From a bacterium (GTDB taxonomy: Bacteria; Spirochaetota; UBA4802; UBA5550): a stretch of DNA of 43,446 bases. Shown here one piece after another: positions 8,310 to 16,700 of the stretch. The DNA lies in NCBI GenBank assembly GCA_024224995.1, contig JAAENB010000394.1, forward strand, positions 1-43,446, given 5' to 3'. The notes below the pieces were generated by a model. It was given only the letters and a program-made list of their open reading frames with translations. It was not told the DNA's origin and did no database searches. How positions within the stretch are numbered: position 1 is the first letter of the stretch; each line of letters begins with the position of its first letter. The position numbers and the translations under genes were made by a program.

Positions 8310-8337
8310 ATTTAACAGCCTGGTTTTTATTTGTCAA
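8310..8337 (-). promoter_or_regulatory. Candidate sigma70-type promoter for the regulator-kinase-nqr operon
   Basis: On the minus strand a perfect -35 TTGACA (8332-8337) is followed after 16 bases by TTAAAT (8310-8315, four of six to TATAAT). It lies about 50 bases upstream of the response regulator ATG. No terminator or further promoter of similar quality was noticed between this point and nqrF, consistent with one long transcript. Confidence 0.5.
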
Positions 8338-8490
8338 TATTTTTATAAAAAATCATACAATGTGTTTTGTTATACGCCCAGGGCCGATAACGAGAGAGAT
8401 CAGCAATGCTTTCCGTTATACGAATTGGCGTACCCCATTACAAGATAGGCGCCCAAAACATCATTAGAAGATACTAACACAATCACATAA
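8338..8490. other. Spacer between divergent transcription units
   Basis: This is the middle of the roughly 300-base gap between the minus-strand regulator operon and the plus-strand kinase array. It holds a GC-richer patch (about 8370-8460) with two GTTATACG words (8369-8376 and 8413-8420). I see no coding frame, no hairpin with a U-run and no recognisable RNA gene. Confidence 0.4.
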
Positions 8491-8500
8491 AAAAATCATC

Positions 8501-8529
8501 TTGCAAATTGGAAATTATTTTGATACTAT
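8501..8529 (+). promoter_or_regulatory. Promoter-like element upstream of array gene 1
   Basis: TTGCAA (8501-8506), a 17-base spacer and TACTAT (8524-8529) lie 32 bases before the ATG of gene 1. The element and its upstream flank (AAAAAATCATC) are almost identical to 23095-23130 before gene 3, where coding sequence does not explain the conservation. A related version lies at 40294-40321 before gene 6. Recurrence ahead of the first gene of each run supports a promoter role. Confidence 0.55.
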
Positions 8530-8561
8530 TTAAGTTCAATGATTTGAATAAGGTAAACCAT

Positions 8562-11500
8562 ATGCAAAAGCTTGAAGGCTATCAAAATCCGGATAAAATA
8601 TATGAAAGTCCCCGGTCACTGGTATACCGTGCCATTGATGAAAAGAAGAACCGCCCGGTAATACTGAAAATATTAAATAAACAATACCCCACCCCGGAAG
8701 AAAATTTAAAATTTAACCGGGAATTTGAGCTGGCACGCCTGTTCGAAAACGAAGGAGTCATCCGGGTATATGAAATATCGAAAATAGATAATTCCCCTGT
8801 TATTATCATGGAGGATATTGACGGCCGGACCCTTGCGGAGATACTCTCCTCAACAATACTGAGTCCCGAAGAATTCTTAACTCTCGCGGTGGAAATTACT
8901 GAAATAATCGAAAATATTCACAAGCGCAATATCATTCATAAAGATATCAATCCCACTAATATTATCCGGAACACTGAAAAAAATATAACCAGGATCATAG
9001 ATTTTGGTATTGCCACGGAACTCCCCCGGGAAATCACCTCCGTAAAAAACGCGAATGTTCTGGAAGGAACGGTCGCGTATATCTCTCCTGAGCAGACAGG
9101 CCGCATGAACCGTTCACTCGATTATCGCACCGATTTTTATTCTCTTGGCGTCACCTTTTATTGGATGATAACCGGGCGTCTGCCCTTTGAATCAAAAGAC
9201 CTGTTAAAACAGGTGCACAGTCACATCGCCGTTCAAGCTGTTTCTCCTCATAAAATTGACAACAGTATTCCCGCAGCAATTTCCGGGATAATAATGAAAT
9301 TAATGGACAAAAACGCGGAAGACCGCTACCAGAGCGCTCACGGTCTTAAAGCAGACCTGGAACGCTGCCGCCGGGAGCTGCAAAACTCCGGGGCCATTTC
9401 CCCCTTCCCGCCGGGCGAACACGATGTATCCGATAAATTTCAGATCCCCCAGAAACTATACGGCCGGGAACCGGAACTCAAATCCCTTATGGCCGCCTTT
9501 GAACGGGTAAGAACCAATGATACCGAACTCATGCTTGTTTCCGGATTTTCAGGCATAGGAAAATCAGTTTTAGTCAATGAGATACAAAAACCTGCTGTTC
9601 AACACCGGGGATATTTTATTTCAGGAAAATTCGAAAGACGCAAAAAGGATATGCCCTACAGCGCCATTATCCAGGCATTTTCCGGACTCGCAAGGCAAAT
9701 CCTTGCTGAAGGGGAAGAAAATATCTCCCGGTGGAAAGAAAAAATTCTATCGGTATTGGGTCTCAATGGTACTATTGTAACCGGCATTATCCCTTTATTT
9801 GAGCTCATTATCGGGAAACAACCGGACGTGCCTTCTGTGGGACCGGTGGAATTTCAAAACAGGTTTAACCTGGTATTCCAGGCATTCATCAACATTTTCG
9901 CCGGTAAAGAACACCCCCTGGTTGTGTTCCTGGACGATCTGCAATGGGCCGACGCTGCCAGTTTGCACCTGTTAAAATTATTCACTACCGATTTCGATGT
10001 ACAGCACCTGTTTATGATCGGCGCCTATCGCCACGATGAAACCCCGGATTCACATCCCCTGATGCGTACGCTGGATGAAATTGAAAAAACCGGCAGAGCA
10101 GTAAATAATATATTTCTGGAAGCGCTGGACCTTGAACACGTCAGCAAGCTGCTTGCCGACACGCTCAACCGCTCTTCAAAGGAGACAAGAGCTCCGGCAG
10201 AGCTTCTAATCAAGAAAACCGGGGGGAACCCGTTTTTTATCAATGAGTTTTTAAAATCCCTTTATAATGAAAGCCTCATTGAGTTTTCCTTTGAGCACGG
10301 CTGGTCATGGGACATGACAGGGATCGCGAAGACCCAGGCGACTAAAAATATTGTGGCCATTGTGGCAATAAAGATCATTGATCTCCCGCTTCATTCACAG
10401 GACGTTTTAAAACAGGGAGCCTGTATTGGCAGCTCTTTTGACCTTACGACCCTGGCTGCGGTATGCGGGAAACCGGAGAAAGACATTCTACCGGCATTAA
10501 AAGATGCGCTGCGGGAAGGGATGCTGAATAAAATCGATACCACCTACAAATTCAGCCACGACCGCATACAGGAAGCCGCGTACGCGCTAATCCCCGATGT
10601 TGATAAAAAAAAGCTGCACTACCGCATTGGCAGCCTGGAGTTGCAGAATACGAAAAACACTAAATTACCGGAGAAAATATTTTTTATTGTAAATCAATTA
10701 AACGCGGGGCTGGAACTCATAACTGAAGGGCTCGAAAAACAGAAATTGGCCGAACTGAACCTCCTGGCCGGGGAAAAAGCTCTTGCCTCCGGTGCCTATT
10801 CATCGGCCTTAAACTACCTGGAAACGGGAATAGGGCTTCTGCCGGAAAACGCCTGGCTGGTGAACTATGATTTCACCCTGAAATTATACGGGGAAGCTGC
10901 GATTGCAGCGGGACTCTCCGCTGAGTACGCGGACATGGAAGAACTGGCAGAAACGGTTGTAAACAACGCGCGGACAATTCCGGAAACAATAAAAGCATAT
11001 GAAGCAAAAATTGCCGCCTGCATGGCTCAAAACCAACTCCTGGAAGGAGTGCGGATCGGCTTGCAGGTCCTTAAAAAACTCGGGGTACGAATGCCCGAAA
11101 AACCGGGTACCCTGCGAATCGTATGTGAACTTCTGCTGGTAAAGATATCTTTAATCGGCAAACCGGTTGAGACATTAGGCGCCCTTCCGGAAAGAGTCAA
11201 CCCCAAACAACATGCTGCTATGCGAATCGTATCCGGAATAGCTTCATCTGCGTATTATGCCGCTCCCGAACTGTTCCCCCTCCTCATATTAAACAACGTC
11301 AGATCATCAGTCAGGTACGGAAACACCACGTATTCGCCGTATTTCTATGCCGGCTTTGGAATGATCCATTGCGGCATTCTTGGAGATTTAAGCGCCGGGT
11401 ATAAGTGGGGTAAACTTGCCCTGGATCTTATTGAAAAGTACAATATCAAAGAAATCAAGGCGCGGGTGGGGTTCGTTGTCTGGTTTATGATCAATCACTG

Positions 11501-13712
11501 GAAACGCCCCCTGCGGGATTCCATACAACCACTGTTTGAAGCATACGCAGCAGGTATGGATACCGGTGATCTTGAATTCGCGGCTCTCAACGCTCTGGAT
11601 TACTCTCTCTGTTCATTTTATTCCGGTATGGAACTGGTGGGAGTTGAAAAAGAGATGGCAAAATACACCGAAATCATCGGAAAACTGAACCAGGATACGG
11701 TCCTTAACTATCAACGAATGCATCACCAGGCTGTTCTCAATCTCCGGGGGAAGTCTCCGGACCCCTGTTCACTAAACGGGTCAGCGTATGATGCCAATAC
11801 AATGCTGCCGGTACACAAAAAAGCAAATGACCTGGCCGCGTTATTTGTCGTCTATTTTCATTTATCACACCTTAACTATCTTTTCGCGAATTACAAAGAA
11901 GCTCTCAAATACCTGGAATTGGCGAAACCATCAATGGACGCCGTAGCTTCATTGCCCTGGGTATCACTATTTTATTTTTATGATTCTCTCATCCGGATCG
12001 CGCTCTTCCAAAAAAAAGACCTTAAAACCGTACGGAAAAATCAGAAAAAGATCAAAAAATGGACTTTCCACGCGCCAATGAATTACAGCCACAAATACCA
12101 TCTTGTGGAAGCGGAAATTGCCCGCGTTCGGGGAGAGGAACTCAAAGCCATACAGCACTATGCCCGGGCCATAAAACTGGCCAATGAAAACAAATTCCTC
12201 CACGAAGAAGCGCTGGCCCTGGAACTAACGGCGAAATTCTGGTGGGGACTCAACGATGAGGGGCTTGCCGCCTACTATATGGAAAAAGCACATCACACGT
12301 ACCGCGTGTGGGGGGCAGTGGCGAAAGCGAAACATATTGAACAAAAATACGGATACCTGTTTAGTTTACACACTGAGGGAACCGCTTCATCTTCAAAAAC
12401 AATAACCACCGACGGCACCAGAACTTCAGAAACGATTGACCTCTCCACTGTATTAAAAACATCACAAACCCTGTCCAGTGAAATTGATCTTGGAAGACTT
12501 CTGGAAACGTTCATGAAGTCTTCAATTGAGAATGCCGGTGCCCAGAGAGGATTGTTGCTCATAGAAAGTGAAACCAATAAAAATCTCTATATTGAAGCGG
12601 AAGGTGAAACCAATAAAACGATCACGGTTCTTAAATCGATCCCCATAGATAACACCACCATCTCGTCCGCAATAGTAGCGTACGTTAACAGGACCGGTGA
12701 AAGTGTGGTGCTCCATAACGCCCATCAAGAGGGCGCGTTTACCAATGATCCGTATATCATTAGCAATAAAATAAAATCTCTTCTCTGTTCTCCAATAACC
12801 CACAAAGGAAAAGTTTCGGGAATCCTGTACCTTGAAAACAACCTCAGCGTAAATACCTTTACCCCTGAACGGCTGGAACTGCTGCGGATACTCTTTTCTC
12901 AAGCCGCCATTTCCATTGAAAATGCCAGGCTCATGGTGTATAGAGAAAACGCGGCAAAACTTGAAAAAGAGATGGAGATTGCCGCGAATATCCAGACCGG
13001 GTTACTCCCCCAAAAACCGTTCATTAAAAACTATGAAATCACCGCGTATTTAAAACCGGCGGACGATGTGGGAGGGGATTATTACGATGTTATAAACGTT
13101 GATGACCGGGACTGGATCGTGATCGGGGACGTTTCCGGCCACGGGGTTCCGGCGGGACTGATCATGATGATGGCACAGACCGCGATCCATACGGCCATAA
13201 CCCAGAATCCCGATCTTCCTCCTTCGGAATTATTAAAAATTATAAACACGGTTCTTAAAGAAAACATTACCAGGATGAATGAAGACAAGTATATGACCAT
13301 TACGGTATTTGCCGCTCATAAAAAGGGAGAATTTCTTTTCTCAGGATTGCACCAGGATATACTCATATTCCGGGCTGATTCAAATTCCATTGAACTGGTT
13401 ACGACCCATGGTATGTGGATGGGCATGTTCGACGCGGTTCAAGAGAACCTGACAGATGAGCGTTTGTTTCTCAATACCGGTGATGCCATGCTGGTCTATA
13501 CCGATGGGATTACCGAGGCGTGGAGAAAAGGAAGCATTAAAGATAAAAGAGAGGCGTCAACAGATATGTTCGGCATGAAGCGGCTTACGGATATTTTCGG
13601 CACCTATGGGAACGAGCCCATTGAAGAGATCAAGAATAAAATACTGAAAGAACTGGAAGGGTATGACTGTTATGATGATGTCACTATGGTCCTGGTGAGA
13701 CGGTTGAGGTAG
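8562..13712 (+). CDS. Array gene 1: Ser/Thr kinase - AAA ATPase - GAF - SpoIIE phosphatase (type A)
   Basis: A 1716-residue cytoplasmic signalling protein. The kinase domain (about 5-270) has Lys36 (VILK), HKDINPTN with catalytic Asp128, and DFG Asp147; the lysine normally two residues after the catalytic Asp is Asn. An AAA_16/STAND-like ATPase follows with Walker A GFSGIGKS (about 328-335) and Walker B VVFLDDLQWAD (about 453). A long helical, TPR-like region spans about 640-1270, then a Thr/Ser-rich linker and a GAF domain (about 1300-1450). A charged coil (LEKEMEIAANIQTGLLP) leads to the phosphatase (GGDYYD, GDVSGHG, YTDGITEA, YDDVT). The frame opens at a TTG at 8508, but AAGG lies eight bases before the ATG at 8562, where homology to the paralogs starts. 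It is head of a run with gene 2 ten bases downstream. It is the most diverged member at the N-terminus. Confidence 0.93.
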   Translation: MQKLEGYQNPDKIYESPRSLVYRAIDEKKNRPVILKILNKQYPTPEENLKFNREFELARLFENEGVIRVYEISKIDNSPVIIMEDIDGRTLAEILSSTILSPEEFLTLAVEITEIIENIHKRNIIHKDINPTNIIRNTEKNITRIIDFGIATELPREITSVKNANVLEGTVAYISPEQTGRMNRSLDYRTDFYSLGVTFYWMITGRLPFESKDLLKQVHSHIAVQAVSPHKIDNSIPAAISGIIMKLMDKNAEDRYQSAHGLKADLERCRRELQNSGAISPFPPGEHDVSDKFQIPQKLYGREPELKSLMAAFERVRTNDTELMLVSGFSGIGKSVLVNEIQKPAVQHRGYFISGKFERRKKDMPYSAIIQAFSGLARQILAEGEENISRWKEKILSVLGLNGTIVTGIIPLFELIIGKQPDVPSVGPVEFQNRFNLVFQAFINIFAGKEHPLVVFLDDLQWADAASLHLLKLFTTDFDVQHLFMIGAYRHDETPDSHPLMRTLDEIEKTGRAVNNIFLEALDLEHVSKLLADTLNRSSKETRAPAELLIKKTGGNPFFINEFLKSLYNESLIEFSFEHGWSWDMTGIAKTQATKNIVAIVAIKIIDLPLHSQDVLKQGACIGSSFDLTTLAAVCGKPEKDILPALKDALREGMLNKIDTTYKFSHDRIQEAAYALIPDVDKKKLHYRIGSLELQNTKNTKLPEKIFFIVNQLNAGLELITEGLEKQKLAELNLLAGEKALASGAYSSALNYLETGIGLLPENAWLVNYDFTLKLYGEAAIAAGLSAEYADMEELAETVVNNARTIPETIKAYEAKIAACMAQNQLLEGVRIGLQVLKKLGVRMPEKPGTLRIVCELLLVKISLIGKPVETLGALPERVNPKQHAAMRIVSGIASSAYYAAPELFPLLILNNVRSSVRYGNTTYSPYFYAGFGMIHCGILGDLSAGYKWGKLALDLIEKYNIKEIKARVGFVVWFMINHWKRPLRDSIQPLFEAYAAGMDTGDLEFAALNALDYSLCSFYSGMELVGVEKEMAKYTEIIGKLNQDTVLNYQRMHHQAVLNLRGKSPDPCSLNGSAYDANTMLPVHKKANDLAALFVVYFHLSHLNYLFANYKEALKYLELAKPSMDAVASLPWVSLFYFYDSLIRIALFQKKDLKTVRKNQKKIKKWTFHAPMNYSHKYHLVEAEIARVRGEELKAIQHYARAIKLANENKFLHEEALALELTAKFWWGLNDEGLAAYYMEKAHHTYRVWGAVAKAKHIEQKYGYLFSLHTEGTASSSKTITTDGTRTSETIDLSTVLKTSQTLSSEIDLGRLLETFMKSSIENAGAQRGLLLIESETNKNLYIEAEGETNKTITVLKSIPIDNTTISSAIVAYVNRTGESVVLHNAHQEGAFTNDPYIISNKIKSLLCSPITHKGKVSGILYLENNLSVNTFTPERLELLRILFSQAAISIENARLMVYRENAAKLEKEMEIAANIQTGLLPQKPFIKNYEITAYLKPADDVGGDYYDVINVDDRDWIVIGDVSGHGVPAGLIMMMAQTAIHTAITQNPDLPPSELLKIINTVLKENITRMNEDKYMTITVFAAHKKGEFLFSGLHQDILIFRADSNSIELVTTHGMWMGMFDAVQENLTDERLFLNTGDAMLVYTDGITEAWRKGSIKDKREASTDMFGMKRLTDIFGTYGNEPIEEIKNKILKELEGYDCYDDVTMVLVRRLR

Positions 13713-13722
13713 AATAATCAAC

Positions 13723-16700
13723 ATGAAAAAAATTTTACAATACAATATCCTGAAAAAACTTGAAGAAACCAGGGGCTCCGTAATATACCGCGCCCGGAAA
13801 GAACACGAAAACAATACGGTTATAATCAAAGAACTAAAATCGCACAATCCAACACCGTCGGAAATTGCCCGGTTTCGGCAGGAGTATGAAATAATCAAGA
13901 AGGTTGATATTGACGGGGTAATTAAAACCTATGAAATTTTAGAATATGACAATAGAATCGCCCTGGTCCTTGAAGACTTTGACGGTATTTCTCTTAAAAA
14001 TTTAGATAAAAATATAGAATTAAATTTTTTTTTGACAATGGCGATTAAACTGAGCAGTGCCCTGGGCCGCCTCCATAAAGAGAATATTGTCCATAAAGAT
14101 ATTAAGCCTCATAATCTCTTATGGAGTGCCCGCACGAACGAAGTGAAAATCGCAGACTTTGGCATATCAAATGAAATAACTCATGAGAATAGCGAGATCA
14201 ATGACCCTGCCGTAATTGAAGGCACGCTTGTATATATGTCCCCGGAACAGACAGGGCGCATGAACCGGCAATTGGATTATCGCACCGATATGTATTCACT
14301 GGGCATTACCTTCTATGAGCTGCTAACGGGAAGTGTTCCCTTTCCCTCAAAAGACCCCATGGAGATTATTCATCATCATATTGCCATAAAAGAAAAACCT
14401 CCGGCAGAAGTGAACCCGGCTGTTCCAAAAACCATCTCGGACATTGTCATGAAATTATTATCGAAAATGCCCGAAGAACGATACCAGAACTGTTTCGGTC
14501 TCATGAACGATCTGCAGGAATGCCTCAGGCAGCTGGAAAACGCCGGAAAAATAGACGAATTTGAACCGGGAAAAAAAGATATCGCCCCGGGCTTTATTAT
14601 CCCCCATATGCTCATAGGCCGGGAAAAAGAAATCGATATGCTCATACGCACAGCCCAGCGGGTCAGTTCCGCCGGAGAGCGGAGTGAAATCCTGCTTGTC
14701 TCCGGACAGCCGGGGATCGGCAAATCGGTCCTCATCAATGAGGTCCACCGGCTCATCATGTCAAAACAGGGATATTTTATATGGGGGAAATATGAGCAGT
14801 ACAGAAGAGACGTGCCCTACAACGCGATTATTCAGGCGTTCCAGTCTCTTGTGCGCCAGGTTCTTTCCGAAAGCACTGAAAAGATCAAACAATGGAAGAA
14901 CGATATTTTAACAGCACTGGGGCCAAACGGGAAAATCATCACCGATGTTATTCCTGAAATTGAACTCATCATTGGTGAACAGCCCGTGGTTCCGGAACTT
15001 GAGCCTGAGCAAAATTTGAACAGGTTTAATTATGTTTTTGGAAACTTCGCCGGTGTTCTTGCCGCGAGAAAACACCCGGTGATACTCTTCCTTGATGATC
15101 TGCAGTGGGCGGACATTGCCAGTATTAACCTGATAAATCTTTTAATAACAGATTCCGACATACACTACTTTTTAATAATTGGTTCCTACAGAGACAATGA
15201 GGTTGCAAGTTCTCACCCTCTCATGACTACTCTTGATACGATTAAAAAGGCGGGTGTGCCGGTAAATTCAATTCACCTGAACACGCTGGATACGGCGGCG
15301 GTCAATAAAATAATTTCCCGGTTCCTGCGATGCGATAGAGAGACGTCACTGCCCCTGGCAGAGCTTGTGCACAAAAAGACAAACGGAAATCCCTTTTTCG
15401 TGAACCAGTTTTTGAAGACCCTGTACGATGAACGCCTGCTGAAACTTGACCCCGTATCCGGATGGGAATGGGAAATTAAAAAAATTGAAGAGATGCAGAT
15501 TACCGATAATGTCGTGGAACTGATGGCTCAAGAAATGACAAAACTGCCGAAAAAAACTCAGGAAGTAATGACGATATGCGCCTGTATGGGTAATCGTTTT
15601 GACCTGGAAATTATATCAAAAATTTATAATAGATCCATAGAAGAAACGCTGACGGAAATAAGCTGCGCCCTTACCGAAGGAATGCTCCGCATCCAGGACG
15701 ACCGCTACCTGTTTGAGCACGACCGCATCCAGGAAGCTGCTTATTCACTTGCCCCGGCAGAGGAAAGGAACATCCTTCATTACCGCATTGGTCATTTAAT
15801 GCTGGAAACAAAAAAAGAAAAAGACATACAGGATGAAATTATTAATATCGTTGACCATCTTAACATGGCAAGAGACCTGGTGAATTCCGGGGATGAAACA
15901 TTCAATCTCGCCCGCTTGAACCTGAGAGCCGGAAAGAAGGCTAAGACATCGGCAGCGTATGAATCGGCATTAATGTATCTTTCTACCGGGATTGAGTTAA
16001 TTAATGGTGTCGAACCCGGTGAGTCCGGTTGGAAGAAACACTACGAATTATCCCTCTCGCTCTATTCCGATGCCGCGGAAGCAGCCTATCTCTATGGTGA
16101 TTTTGAGCAAATGGAATCGTTTTCAGATATAGTTCTGAACCATGCGGCATCACTACCGGATACCGTAAAAATTTATGAGATCAGGCTGCGCGCGTATATG
16201 GCGCAAAACAGGCTTGTAGAGGCAATAGATGTTGGATTAGCCGCGTTGAAATCATTCGGAATCAAGTTCCCTAAGAAACCGAATGTGATCCATATTGCAG
16301 CCGGTTTTGTAAAAACAAGTCTTTTACTCTCCCGAAAAAATACCAAAAAATTACTCAACCTTCCAATGCTGAAAGATCCCATACTGCATGGCGAGATACG
16401 GCTGCTTGCCGCTATTTCTACTGCCGCCTATATGGTGCTCCCTGAACTTGTCCCCCTGATAGTATTTAAATTAATGGATATTACAATAAAATACGGAAAC
16501 AGTACGGAGTCTCCTTTTTCATATTGCAGCTATGGAATGATTCTCTGCTCTCTCGGCAAGATCGACTCAGGATATGAGTTCGGCAAGCTCGGTTTAGACC
16601 TGCTTGAACGCATGAATGCGGAAGATCAAATACCGCGTACTCTTCTTGTGATGATCATATTTGTCAGGCATTGGAAAGAGCACCTGAGAGAAAGTTTAGA

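Noticed and set aside
8508..8561. TTG start giving gene 1 an extra 18 residues
   Set aside because: It would begin inside the promoter-like element, lacks a ribosome site and has no counterpart in the paralogs.
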